Assembly (NCBI RefSeq): GCF_026627505.1
Contig: NZ_JAPNLK010000004.1
Location: 88,230-152,229 of the forward strand
Source of the DNA: Streptomyces sp. H27-H5
Lineage (GTDB): Bacteria > Actinomycetota > Actinomycetes > Streptomycetales > Streptomycetaceae
Reading direction: 5' to 3'
Length of the DNA stretch: 64,000 nt
Positions 40,869 through 49,640 of the stretch are shown piece by piece (positions within the stretch are counted from its first letter, which is position 1; each line of letters opens with the position of its first letter). The notes below the pieces were generated by a model that saw only the letters and a list, made by a program, of their open reading frames with translations, searched no databases and was not told the origin of the DNA. The translations under genes and the position numbers were made by a program.

Positions 40869-42191
40869 ATGTCCGACAGCCCGCCGCAGCAGCCGTCCCA
40901 CTCCCCGCACGGCGGCCGGGGCGAGGGCGGCGGCCATGGACCCGCACAGGGCCCCCGAAGCCACCCGGGGGGTCCCGCCGCCGGACCCGAGCCCATCACC
41001 CTGCTGCTCGCCGGCGCCCGCCTCACCGACGGCCGCACCGTCGACGTCCGGCTCGGCGGGGGCGGCCGCATCCAGGCCGTCGGAACCCCCGGGAGTCTGC
41101 CGGCCCCCGCGCTCTCCCGCGTGGACCTGACCGGGTACCTGCTGCTGCCCGCCCCCGCCGAGCCGCACGCGCACGGCGACACCGCCCTGACCGCGGACGG
41201 CGAGGGGCCCGTCTCCCACGCCCCCGACGAGGTGCAGCGCCGGGCCACGGAGGCCGCGCTGCTCCAGCTCGGGCACGGCGCCACCGCCCTGCGCTCCCAC
41301 GTACGGATCGGCGACGTCCACGGGCTCGGCCCGATGGCGGCCGTGCTCCAGGCCCGCCGCTCGCTGCGGGGGCTCACCGACCTGACCACCGTCGCCGTGC
41401 CCCGGCTGCTGACCGGGGTCGCCGGGGCGGACGGCCTCGCCATGCTCCGCGACGCGGTCAAGATGGGGGCCTCGGTGATCGGTGGCTGCCCGGACCTCGA
41501 CCCCGACCCCACCGGCTTCGTCGAGGCCGTCCTGGAACTCGCCGCCGAGCACGGCTGCCCCGTGGACCTCCACACGGACGGGGACGACCCGGCGCGCCTG
41601 GCCCGCCTCGCGGCGATGGCCGGCGGGCTGCGCCCCGGTGTCGGCATCGGCCCCTGCGGCGGCCTGTCCCGGCTCCCGCTGGACGTGGCGACCCGCGCCG
41701 CCGACCGGCTGGCCGCGGCCGGCGTACGGGTCACCTGCCTGCCCCAGGGGGACTGCGCGGCCCTGGAGCGGCGCGGCCTGCGCACCGCGCCCGTCCGGCT
41801 GCTGCGGGCCGCCGGGGTCCGGGTCTCGGCCGGGAGCGGGGCCCTGCGCGACGCCGGCAACCCGGTCGGCCGGGGCGACCCGCTCGAAGCGGCGTACCTG
41901 TTGGCCTCCCAGGGCGGCCTCCGGGCCGCGGAGGCCTACGAGACGGTCAGCGCCTGTGCCCGCGAGGCCATGGGCCTGCCCGAGGTGCGGGTGGAGGCGG
42001 GCTTCCCGGCGGAACTGCTCGCGGTGCGCGGGGACCGGATCGCCGGGGTGCTCTCGCTGGCCTACAGCCGGATCGTGATCCACCGGGGGCGCGTCGTAGC
42101 CCGGACGAGTGCCGTACGGGAGTACTGCGACTCCGCGGTCGCGGTGGCCCTGGACCTGCCCCGGCAGGGGCGTACCGAGCCCGGCCCCTGA
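40869..42191 (+). CDS. Cytosine-deaminase-like amidohydrolase lacking catalytic residues
   Basis: A 440-residue protein of the amidohydrolase superfamily, closest in layout to CodA-type cytosine deaminases. After a low-complexity Gly/Pro/His N-terminus (residues 1-40) it has the beta-sandwich start ITLLLAGARLTDGRT and the metal pair AEPHAHGD (His100, His102). A third His (235) is in VDLHTDGD. The expected Glu of HxxE is Gly238, the following SH motif reads GIGPCGGL, and the expected catalytic Asp of GSD is Gly324 (AGSGALRD). I infer a pseudoenzyme or a changed reaction. Confidence 0.78.
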   Translation: MSDSPPQQPSHSPHGGRGEGGGHGPAQGPRSHPGGPAAGPEPITLLLAGARLTDGRTVDVRLGGGGRIQAVGTPGSLPAPALSRVDLTGYLLLPAPAEPHAHGDTALTADGEGPVSHAPDEVQRRATEAALLQLGHGATALRSHVRIGDVHGLGPMAAVLQARRSLRGLTDLTTVAVPRLLTGVAGADGLAMLRDAVKMGASVIGGCPDLDPDPTGFVEAVLELAAEHGCPVDLHTDGDDPARLARLAAMAGGLRPGVGIGPCGGLSRLPLDVATRAADRLAAAGVRVTCLPQGDCAALERRGLRTAPVRLLRAAGVRVSAGSGALRDAGNPVGRGDPLEAAYLLASQGGLRAAEAYETVSACAREAMGLPEVRVEAGFPAELLAVRGDRIAGVLSLAYSRIVIHRGRVVARTSAVREYCDSAVAVALDLPRQGRTEPGP

Positions 42192-42255
42192 GTGGCGGGG
42201 GCCGTTCGCCGCCGCTTCGCGGGCGCGGGCGCCCGGCTCGACGTACGGTCGGGGC

Positions 42256-42912
42256 ATGCGCATCGTCATCGCGGGTGGACACGGTCGGATCGCGCTGCGG
42301 CTGGAGCGTCTGCTCTCCGCGCGCGGGTACGAGGTCGCGGGCATCGTCCGCGACCCGGAGCAGGGCGACGACCTGCGGGACGCGGGGGCCGAACCGGTGC
42401 TCTGCGACCTGGAGTCGGCGACCGTCGAGCACGTGGCGGGGATCCTCCAGGGCGCCGACGTGGCCGTGTTCGCGGCCGGGGCGGGAGCGGGCAGCGGCAT
42501 CGAGCGCAAGGACACCGTGGACCGGACCGCGGCGGTCCTCTTCGCCGACGCGGCCGAACGGGCCCGCGTACGCCGCTTCCTGATGGTCTCCTCGATGGGC
42601 GCCGACGCCCGCCACGACGGCGACGAGGTCTTCGACTTCTACCTGCGGGCGAAGGGCGAGGCCGACGACCACCTCCGCACCCGGCTGGGCCTGGAGTGGA
42701 CGATCCTGCGCCCGGGCGCGCTCACCGATCAGGCCGGTACGGGCCTGGTCCGTCTGGAGGCGGACACGGGCCGGGGGTCGATCCCGCTCGACGACGTCGC
42801 GGCGGTCCTCGCGGAGCTGATCGAGACCCCGGCGACGGCGGGCCTGATCCTGGAACTGCTCTCGGGCTCGACCCCGGTCTCGGTGGCGGTCAAGGACGTG
42901 GCGGGCAACTGA
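42256..42912 (+). CDS. Atypical SDR, NAD(P)-binding protein
   Basis: A 218-residue Rossmann protein. The dinucleotide loop is IAGGHGRIALRLERLL (residues 4-19), followed by RDPEQGDDLRDAG and CDLESATV. FLMVSSMGAD and the NmrA-like ending are typical of short NAD(P)H-binding reductases/sensors such as the YhfK or SDR_a5 type. The ATG at 42256 is chosen. It follows the deaminase-like gene by 64 bases on the same strand. Confidence 0.88.
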   Translation: MRIVIAGGHGRIALRLERLLSARGYEVAGIVRDPEQGDDLRDAGAEPVLCDLESATVEHVAGILQGADVAVFAAGAGAGSGIERKDTVDRTAAVLFADAAERARVRRFLMVSSMGADARHDGDEVFDFYLRAKGEADDHLRTRLGLEWTILRPGALTDQAGTGLVRLEADTGRGSIPLDDVAAVLAELIETPATAGLILELLSGSTPVSVAVKDVAGN

Positions 42913-42956
42913 CGTCGGACGCGGAGCCCGGGTCCGGGCCCCGGGCCGCGGGTGGG

Positions 42957-43424
42957 TCAGAACTCGGCGCTGACCTTGTCGTCGGAGCGGCCCACCGAGT
43001 CCTGTCGGAACCGGTGCTCGTACGTCCGCCGGATGTGCTCGATGTGCGCGCCGCGCTCCTGCGCCTCCTTCTCCGGGTACAGCAACACCACCTCGTACGA
43101 GGTCTCGTGGACGATCCGGCCGTCCTGGCCGCGCCACTGGCCCCGCCCGTGGTGGACGGTGAGTCCCTCGGGGAAGGCCGGGGTGATCTCGCGGTCGAGG
43201 AAGCGGGTGAACTCCCCCTCCCCGACCGGCCCCTGACCGCCCGGGCGCTCACTGCCGAAGTACAGCCGCGTCTCCTGGTACGGCTCCCCCACGTGGGTGT
43301 CCAGAGCCGCCCCGACCAGGGCCGGGATGCCGGCGCCGAGCAGGGCGAGCAGGACGCCGCCCCCGACCTTGCCTCGTGTGTCCGATGTCCAATGCACGGC
43401 CCTTGAACGACCCGACGCCCCCAT
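42957..43424 (-). CDS. DUF3574-type membrane-anchored protein
   Basis: About 155 residues from the ATG at 43424 (MGASGRSRAVHWTSDTRG). Starts up to 43490 would add 22 residues. One N-terminal hydrophobic segment (VLLALLGAGIPALVGAAL) could be a signal anchor. The rest shows the DUF3574 pattern: TRLYFGSERPGG, FPEGLTVHHGRGQWRGQDG, ETSYEVVLLYP and YEHRFRQDSVGRSDDKVSAEF. The function of the family is unknown. It is divergent from the gene at 43502, sharing a 77-base start region. Confidence 0.78.
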   Translation of the reverse strand: MGASGRSRAVHWTSDTRGKVGGGVLLALLGAGIPALVGAALDTHVGEPYQETRLYFGSERPGGQGPVGEGEFTRFLDREITPAFPEGLTVHHGRGQWRGQDGRIVHETSYEVVLLYPEKEAQERGAHIEHIRRTYEHRFRQDSVGRSDDKVSAEF

Positions 43425-43501
43425 CGGTGCGCCGGAGGCGCCCGATAGGGTCACTGCGGATTCGGCCGCGGGGACGGTCGGACGAGGCACCGGGGTGGGG
43501 C

Positions 43502-43999
43502 ATGGGCGACGGCGACTGGCGGATCGGCGAGGCGGAGGGGGCCCGGCTCGCCGCCCGGTGGTGGAAGTGGGCCCTGTCCGCGCCGGAGGACCGCAGTCCC
43601 CTCGGTGACACCACGGGGCGCAACGCCGGATGGCGGCAGCCCGAGGACCTCTGGTTCCTCGCCGGGACGCACGGTGGCCGCGTGGTGCGGCGGTGCACGG
43701 TCCCGAGCGGCCGCCGGTTGTTCTTCCCGGTGTTGAACACCCAGCGGGCGGCGGTCCCGTTCGTCACCAGACCGTGGATACCGACCGTGGCGCGGGCGCG
43801 GGCGGCCCTGAACAGCGTGCCGCTGAGGCTGGAGGAGTTCTCCTCGAAGCCGTTCCAGTCCCTGGGGATACCCCGAGTCGCGTGGGGCCTGTGGTGCGGG
43901 CTCGGCCCGCTTCCGGCGGGTCAGTACGTACTGGAGATCGCGGCGTCCGCGACGAACGGCTTCTGGGTCGACATCACGTACCACCTGACGGTGGAGTGA
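43502..43999 (+). CDS. Conserved hypothetical protein
   Basis: 165 residues from the ATG at 43502 (MGDGDWRIGEAEGARL). The pattern RWWKWALSAPEDRSPLGDTTG, WFLAGTHGGRVVRRCTVPSG and LFFPVLN recurs in secreted proteins of unknown function in other phyla (recalled, not searched). This copy has no signal peptide. It ends before a strong terminator. No function can be given. Confidence 0.75.
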   Translation: MGDGDWRIGEAEGARLAARWWKWALSAPEDRSPLGDTTGRNAGWRQPEDLWFLAGTHGGRVVRRCTVPSGRRLFFPVLNTQRAAVPFVTRPWIPTVARARAALNSVPLRLEEFSSKPFQSLGIPRVAWGLWCGLGPLPAGQYVLEIAASATNGFWVDITYHLTVE

Positions 44000-44025
44000 G
44001 GGCGGGGCGGGTCGGAGAACGAAGA

Positions 44026-44056
44026 AGGCCCCCGTTCACTGGGTGAACGGGGGCCT
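44026..44056. terminator. Bidirectional terminator between the 43502 gene and tRNA-Tyr
   Basis: A perfect 14-bp stem, aggcccccgttcac/gtgaacgggggcct, with a 3-base loop and CTTT on the plus side. It is 26 bases after the plus-strand stop and 8 bases beyond the tRNA-Tyr 3' end, so it probably serves both. Confidence 0.85.
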
Positions 44057-44064
44057 CTTTCGCG

Positions 44065-44146
<82 letters not shown>

Positions 44147-44346
44147 AAGAGATGTTGCCGTTTTTCCGCCTTGCGGCGGCGCTCCGTGGCAACGACGTAA
44201 ACAATACCCGATGGCCGGGGGTGCTTCGCCACAGGATTGATCAGCGCCGCACGTGGGCGTGGTGGCTAGGCTTTGCGGAGCGGGCCGGGGTTGTCCGGCC
44301 GCGCCCTCCGGGGCACCACACAGCCGACTTCAAGGAGCCACAGCAC

Positions 44347-44835
44347 ATGGCCGACTCCAGTTTCGACATCGTCTCGAAGGTCGAGCGGCAGGAGGTCGAC
44401 AACGCCCTCAACCAGGCCGCCAAGGAGCTCTCCCAGCGTTACGACTTCAAGGGGACGGGCGCGTCGATCGCCTGGTCCGGCGAGAAGATCCTGCTGGAGG
44501 CGAACTCCGAGGAGCGCGTGAAGGCCGTCCTCGACGTGTTCGAGACCAAGCTGGTCAAGCGCGGAATCTCGCTCAAGGCCCTGGACGCCGGTGAGCCGCA
44601 GCTGTCCGGCAAGGAGTACAAGATCTTCGCGACGATCGAGGAGGGCATCTCCCAGGAGAACGCCAAGAAGGTCGCGAAGATCATCCGCGACGAGGGCCCC
44701 AAGGGCGTCAAGGCCCAGGTCCAGGGCGAGGAGCTGCGCGTCAGCTCCAAGAGCCGCGACGACCTCCAGACCATCCAGGCCCTCCTCAAGGGCAAGGACC
44801 TGGACTTCGCGATCCAGTACGTGAACTACCGCTGA
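44347..44835 (+). CDS. yajQ: YajQ-family nucleotide-binding protein
   Basis: YajQ, 162 residues, with two ferredoxin-like domains. It begins [21 protein letters not shown] and has the family signatures [12 protein letters not shown] and [14 protein letters not shown] at the end. Members bind nucleotides or tRNA and in Xanthomonas cyclic di-GMP. The ATG at 44347 has AAGGAG upstream. Its role in streptomycetes is not established to my knowledge. Confidence 0.95.
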   Translation: MADSSFDIVSKVERQEVDNALNQAAKELSQRYDFKGTGASIAWSGEKILLEANSEERVKAVLDVFETKLVKRGISLKALDAGEPQLSGKEYKIFATIEEGISQENAKKVAKIIRDEGPKGVKAQVQGEELRVSSKSRDDLQTIQALLKGKDLDFAIQYVNYR

Positions 44836-44879
44836 TCGACCGCGCGGCCATCGCGTGTGGCCGTGAGCACGCACCCCTC

Positions 44880-44913
44880 CGCGAGCCCGTCCGCACCCGC
44901 GGACGGGCTCGCG
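44880..44913 (+). terminator. Terminator after yajQ
   Basis: A perfect 15-bp stem (44880-44894 with 44899-44913) closes a 4-base loop 45 bases past the stop. No T run follows. Confidence 0.75.
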
Positions 44914-44917
44914 GCGG

Positions 44918-44965
44918 TCGGGGCCGGGTTGGGGGTTCGGGGCCGGGTTGGTTCGGGGCCGGGTG
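44918..44965. repeat. Three short direct repeats
   Basis: tcggggccgggt occurs at 44918, 44937 and 44953 in the spacer before the SulP gene. It is G-rich and may be simple slippage. No function is evident. The rest of the 44836-45131 spacer holds no gene. Confidence 0.5.
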
Positions 44966-45131
44966 CGGGGCGGTGCCCTGACGTGCCCGGTTCCCGCAGG
45001 GTGGTGGACCGCGCGTGTGCGGGGCGCGTGCGGCGCACGCTCCACCGCGGGCCCCCGTGGTCACTGCCGGCGGGCCGGTGCGCCCGCCACGCTGGGGGAC
45101 GACCATCCACCACGTGGCAGGGGGTTCTCGC

Positions 45132-46565
45132 ATGCCTGGGGCCGGTACGTTTCGCGAAGACTTCGGGGCGTCCGTCGTCGTCGCGCTCGTCGCGTTGCCG
45201 CTCTGTGTGGGGGTTGCCGTCGCCTCCGGGGTGCCGGCCGAACTCGGCATCGTCACCGGGGTGGTCGGGGGTCTCGTCACCGGCTGGTTCCGCGGAAGTT
45301 CGCTCCAGGTCAGCGGCCCGGCCGCGGGGCTGACCGTACTCGTCTACGAGGCCGTGCAGGCGTACGGTCTGCCCGCGCTCGGGGTGCTGGTGGTGGCCGC
45401 GGGGCTGCTCCAGCTCGGCATGGGGGCGCTCCGGCTGGGGCGGTGGTTCCGGGCGATCTCCGTCGCCGTGGTGCAGGGGATGCTGGCCGGGATCGGGCTC
45501 GTGCTGATCGCCGGTCAGTTGTACGCGCTGGGTGGGGTCCGGGCGCCCGGGGAGACCCTCGCGAAGCTGGGCGGGGTGCACGTGCTCGGGGCGCAGGCCG
45601 ACTGGGCCGCCGTGGCGCTCGGGGCCGGGACCGTCGCCGTGATGGTGGCGTGGCGCCGCGCGCCGGCCCGGGTCCGGCTCGTGCCGGGGGCGCTCGTCGG
45701 GGTGGCGGCGGCGACCGCCGCGGCCGCGCTGTTGCGGCTCCCGGTGGACCGGGTGCGGGTGACGGGCGTGCTGGAGGCGGTGACCCTGCCGACCGTGGGC
45801 GACTTCGGGGTGCTGCTGTCGGTGGGAGCCGTGGGAACCGTGGTGGCGCTCGCTCTGATCGCGTCCGCGGAGACCCTGTTCAGCGCGGCGGCCGTCGACC
45901 GCATGCACGACGGGCCGCGCACCCACTACGACCGGGAGTTGGTCGCCCAGGGCGTCGGGAACCTCACCTGCGGGCTGCTCGGGGCGCTGCCGATGACCGC
46001 GGTGATCGTGCGCAGCGCCGCGAACGTGGAGGCGGGGGCCCGGACCCGGGCGGCGCGGGTGATGCACGGGGGTTGGCTGTTGTTGTTCGCCGTGGCCCTG
46101 CCGCAGGTGCTGGAGGTGGTACCGCTCGCGGCGCTGGCCGGGGTGCTGCTGCACGCCGGGTGGAAGCTGCTGCCGGCCAGGGCGGTGGCCGCGCTGTGGC
46201 GGACGCACCGGGGCGAGGCGGTGGTGCTGGTGGTGACCGCGTCGGCGATCGTGGCGACCAACCTGTTCGAGGGGGTGCTCATCGGTCTGGGGCTGGCCGT
46301 CGCCAAGGCGGCCTGGGAGACCTCCCACGTGCACCTGGAGGAGGTCCGGGAGGGGGACGTGCTGTGCGTCCGGGTGGTGGGGAACGCCAACTTCCTGCGG
46401 CTGCCGAAGCTGCTGGACTCCCTGGACGCGCTGCCGCCCGGGCAGCGCGTCCGGCTGGACCTCGGCGGGCAGCGGCACCTCGACCACGCCTGCCTGACGG
46501 CTCTCGACGGGTGGGAGCGGGCGCGTGCCCGTACGCCCCTGCCCGGGCGCGAGGGCGTCGCCTAG
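45132..46565 (+). CDS. SulP-family anion transporter
   Basis: A 477-residue SLC26/SulP transporter with roughly 10-12 membrane helices and a C-terminal STAS domain (about residues 395-470, DVLCVRVVGNANFLRLPKLL...LDHACLTALDGW). The family start FREDFGASVVVALVALPLCVGVAVASGVP and the loop SGPAAGLTVLV are clear. The ATG at 45132 is chosen. No carbonic-anhydrase domain is fused. The substrate could be sulfate or bicarbonate. It faces the yccF-htpX genes convergently. Confidence 0.92.
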   Translation: MPGAGTFREDFGASVVVALVALPLCVGVAVASGVPAELGIVTGVVGGLVTGWFRGSSLQVSGPAAGLTVLVYEAVQAYGLPALGVLVVAAGLLQLGMGALRLGRWFRAISVAVVQGMLAGIGLVLIAGQLYALGGVRAPGETLAKLGGVHVLGAQADWAAVALGAGTVAVMVAWRRAPARVRLVPGALVGVAAATAAAALLRLPVDRVRVTGVLEAVTLPTVGDFGVLLSVGAVGTVVALALIASAETLFSAAAVDRMHDGPRTHYDRELVAQGVGNLTCGLLGALPMTAVIVRSAANVEAGARTRAARVMHGGWLLLFAVALPQVLEVVPLAALAGVLLHAGWKLLPARAVAALWRTHRGEAVVLVVTASAIVATNLFEGVLIGLGLAVAKAAWETSHVHLEEVREGDVLCVRVVGNANFLRLPKLLDSLDALPPGQRVRLDLGGQRHLDHACLTALDGWERARARTPLPGREGVA

Positions 46566-46575
46566 GGCGACGCCC

Positions 46576-46607
46576 GGGGCCCGGCGGCCCGTGGGCCCGC
46601 CGGCCCC
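46576..46607. terminator. Hairpin between convergent SulP and yccF genes
   Basis: ggggcc-ggcgg arms pair with ccgcc-ggcccc (with single-base bulges) in the 52-base gap between the two stops. It could end transcription from both sides. Confidence 0.55.
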
Positions 46608-46617
46608 GCGAGGCGGG

Positions 46618-47010
46618 TCAGCGGGAGGCGAAGGGGGCGTCGGTCGGGACGATCTCGCGGCCCAGCGGGAGCAGGGAGAGCGGGACCATCTTGAAGTTGG
46701 CGATGCCGAAGGGGATGCCGATGATCGTGACGCAGAGCGCGATGCCGGTGACGATGTGGCCGAGGGCCAGCCACCAGCCCGCCAGGACCAGCCACAGGAC
46801 GTTGCCGACGCAGGAGCCCGCGCCGGAGTCGTGGCGCTCGACGGTGGTGTAGCCGAAGGGCCACAGGGCGTACACCGCGATGCGGAAGGCGGCGATGCCG
46901 AAGGGGATGCCGATGATGGTGATGCAGAGGATCACACCCGCGAGGCAGTAGCCGAGGAACAGCCAGACGCCGCTGAGTACGAGCCAGATCACGTTCAGGA
47001 TTGTCTTCAC
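46618..47010 (-). CDS. yccF: YccF-family membrane protein
   Basis: A 130-residue inner-membrane protein with an internal duplication. [16 protein letters not shown] motifs occur twice ([16 protein letters not shown] and [16 protein letters not shown]), each with a preceding hydrophobic pair. The function of the family is unknown. It overlaps the htpX stop by 4 bases (ATGA), so the two are coupled. Confidence 0.92.
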   Translation of the reverse strand: MKTILNVIWLVLSGVWLFLGYCLAGVILCITIIGIPFGIAAFRIAVYALWPFGYTTVERHDSGAGSCVGNVLWLVLAGWWLALGHIVTGIALCVTIIGIPFGIANFKMVPLSLLPLGREIVPTDAPFASR

Positions 47011-47870
47011 TGCGTACGGCCTGCCATCTGTTCGAGCCGGGCGATGCGCTCGGCCATCGGGGGGTGCGTCGAGAACATCCTCGACAATCCCTCACCGGGG
47101 CGGAAGGGGTTGGCGATCATCATGTGACTCGCCGTCTCCAGACGTGGTTCCGGGGGCAGCGGCAGCTGCTTGGTGCCGGCGTCCAGCTTGCGCAGGGCGC
47201 TCGCCAGGGCCAGGGGGTCGCCGGTGAGCTGGGCTCCGGAGGCGTCGGCCTCGTACTCGCGCGAGCGGCTGATGGCAAGCTGGATCACGGACGCGGCCAG
47301 CGGGCCGAGAATCATGATCAGCAGCATGCCGAACAGGCCGGGTCCCTCGTCGTCGTTCGAGCGGCCGATGGGGATCAGCCAGGCGAAGTTGACCAGGAAC
47401 ATGATCACGGAGGCGAGGGCTCCGGCGACGGACGAGATGAGGATGTCGCGGTTGTAGACGTGGCTCAGCTCGTGGCCGATGACCCCGCGCAGCTCGCGTT
47501 CGTCGAGGATGCGCAGGATGCCCTCGGTGCAGCAGACCGCGGCGTTGCGCGGATTGCGGCCGGTGGCGAAGGCGTTGGGGGCCTCGGTGGGTGAGATGTA
47601 GAGCCGGGGCATGGGCTGGCGCGCGGAGGTGGAGAGCTCGCGGACCATGCGGTACAGCTCGGGGGCCTCGAACTCGCTCACGGGGCGGGCGCGCATCGCG
47701 CGTAGAGCCAGCTTGTCGCTGTTCCAGTACGCGTACGCGTTCGTCCCGAGGGCGATGAGGACGGCGACGATCAGGCCGCCCCGCCCGAAGAAGCTTCCGA
47801 TGACGATGATGAGTGCGGACAGCCCGCCGAGGAGTACGGCGGTCTTCAGCCCGTTGTGCCGGCGGTGCAC
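47007..47870 (-). CDS. htpX: Membrane zinc metalloprotease HtpX
   Basis: A 287-residue M48 protease that degrades damaged membrane proteins. Two N-terminal helices (residues 9-44) precede HELSH (133-137), the HExxH zinc motif. The third ligand is the Glu of [13 protein letters not shown]. Two further helices lie between. The GTG at 47870 ([16 protein letters not shown]) is the chosen start. The C-terminal [17 protein letters not shown] is typical. Confidence 0.93.
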   Translation of the reverse strand: MHRRHNGLKTAVLLGGLSALIIVIGSFFGRGGLIVAVLIALGTNAYAYWNSDKLALRAMRARPVSEFEAPELYRMVRELSTSARQPMPRLYISPTEAPNAFATGRNPRNAAVCCTEGILRILDERELRGVIGHELSHVYNRDILISSVAGALASVIMFLVNFAWLIPIGRSNDDEGPGLFGMLLIMILGPLAASVIQLAISRSREYEADASGAQLTGDPLALASALRKLDAGTKQLPLPPEPRLETASHMMIANPFRPGEGLSRMFSTHPPMAERIARLEQMAGRTQ

Positions 47871-48092
47871 GGTACGCCCTCCAAGTGGTGCGGCAGGGGG
47901 ACCCCGTCCAGGATCTTCGGTGCGAAGGGTCTCCGGTCCAGTGGACCCTTCCTTCCTGGTCAACGCGAGGTGAGGGCGTCTGGTTCCCGGGGCATGACGG
48001 GGGCGCCGCACCGGTGGCCCGGGCGGCTGGGCGGCCGTGGGCGTTGCTCCGTACGGGTCACGGCGTGCGGGAGGGGCGCGCGGGGCGGGCGG

Positions 48093-49640
48093 CTACTGGG
48101 GGAAGAGGCTGCCCGCGGCGAGGCGCAGGATCAGCTGCGGGGCGCCCGAGAGGACCAGGGCGGTGACTCCGGTGAGCACGATGGCGACGGTGATCGGCAG
48201 GGGGGCCTTCACCCGGGCCCCGGCGGGGGCCGCGACCTCGGCCGTGCCCTCCAGGGGGGCGCGGAAGAGCAGGGCCGTCCAGCGCAGGTAGTAGTACAGG
48301 GCGATCACGACGTTGATCGCCATCAGGACGGCCAGCCAGCCCAGGCCGGCGTCGACCGCGGAGCGGAAGACGGTGACCTTCGCGAAGAGGCCGATGAGGC
48401 CGGGCGGCAGTCCGGCCAGGCACAGCAGGAAGAAGGCCAGGGCCAGGGCGGCGGCGGGGCGCTCGGCGTACAGGCCCCGGTAGTCGTCGATGCGGTGCAG
48501 CGGCTTGGTGCGGGCGACCAGGGCGGCCACGGCGAACGCGCCGAGGTTCACGGCGGCGTACATGAGCGCGTAGGCGACGGTGGAGCCGATCTGGTCGCGG
48601 TCGGAGTACGCGGCGGCGGCGATCGGGACCAGCAGGTAGCCGGCCTGGCCCACCGAGGACCAGGCGAGGAGCCGGACGGCGCTGTGGGGGCGGTCGGCGG
48701 ACTGGCGCAGCGCGGCGACGTTGCCGACGGTCATGGTCAGCGCGGCGAGGACGGCCAGCGCCGGGCCCCAGATGTCGGAGTACGCCGGGAAGGCCAGGAC
48801 CGTGACGAGGATCAGGCCGGTGAAGCCGACGGCCTTGCCGATCACCGAGAGGTAGCCCGCGATGGGCAGCGGGGCGCCCACGTAGGTGTCGGGGACCCAG
48901 AAGTGGAACGGGACGGCCGCCGTCTTGAAGGCGAAGCCGACGAGGGTGAGGGCGACGCCCGCCATGGCGAGGGTGTCGAACCGCGCGGGGACGTCTTCGA
49001 GGCGGTCGGCGACCTGGGCGAGGTGCAGGGAGCCGGTGGCGGCGTAGACGAAGGCGACGCCCATCAGCGACACGGCGGTGGCGGTGACCGAGGACAGGAA
49101 GAACTTGAGGGCCGCCTCGGAGGACAGCCGCTCGCCGCGGCGCATGCCGACGAGGGCGAAGGCCGGCAGCGAGGCGACTTCGAGGGCGACGATCAGGGTC
49201 GCGAGGTCCCGGGAGGCGGGCAGCAGGGCCGCGCCGGCGGCCGAGGAGAGCAGCAGGAACCAGTACTCGCCGGCCGGCATGCGGGCGTCGCGGACGGCGG
49301 TGACGGACAGCAGGGCGGTGACCAGGGCGCCGGCCAGCACCAGGAACTGCACGACGAGCGCGAAGTGGTCGGCGGTGTAGCTGCACGCGCCGGGGTCGCC
49401 GGTGAGGCAGAAGGTGGCGCGGTCGCCGGCGCGCAGCGGCAGCAGGGAGGCGGTCGCGGCGGCGAGTCCGGCCACGGAGATCCAGCCGAGCAGCGGCTTG
49501 CGCTCCTGCGGCAGGAAGAGGTCCGTGACCAGGACGGCGAGGGCGACGGCGGCGGTGATGACGACGGGGGCGATCGCGAGCCAGTCCACGGACTGGACCA
49601 GGCTCGGGGTCTGCGCGCCCGCGGCGGACAGGACCGTCAT
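48093..49640 (-). CDS. nuoN: NADH-quinone oxidoreductase subunit N-like
   Basis: A 515-residue antiporter-like proton-pumping subunit of complex I with about 14 helices. Typical signatures are the helix-5 glutamate in LIVALEVASLPAFALVGM and the FKTAAVPFHFWVPDTYVGAPLP motif. Its ATG overlaps the nuoM stop by 4 bases. It is the last gene of the ten-gene nuo cluster, and no clear terminator was seen downstream. Confidence 0.95.
   Translation of the reverse strand: MTVLSAAGAQTPSLVQSVDWLAIAPVVITAAVALAVLVTDLFLPQERKPLLGWISVAGLAAATASLLPLRAGDRATFCLTGDPGACSYTADHFALVVQFLVLAGALVTALLSVTAVRDARMPAGEYWFLLLSSAAGAALLPASRDLATLIVALEVASLPAFALVGMRRGERLSSEAALKFFLSSVTATAVSLMGVAFVYAATGSLHLAQVADRLEDVPARFDTLAMAGVALTLVGFAFKTAAVPFHFWVPDTYVGAPLPIAGYLSVIGKAVGFTGLILVTVLAFPAYSDIWGPALAVLAALTMTVGNVAALRQSADRPHSAVRLLAWSSVGQAGYLLVPIAAAAYSDRDQIGSTVAYALMYAAVNLGAFAVAALVARTKPLHRIDDYRGLYAERPAAALALAFFLLCLAGLPPGLIGLFAKVTVFRSAVDAGLGWLAVLMAINVVIALYYYLRWTALLFRAPLEGTAEVAAPAGARVKAPLPITVAIVLTGVTALVLSGAPQLILRLAAGSLFPQ

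Noticed and set aside
44918..44965. CRISPR or regulatory repeat array
   Set aside because: Three 12-base G-rich repeats with very short unequal spacers do not resemble a CRISPR array and are probably slippage.
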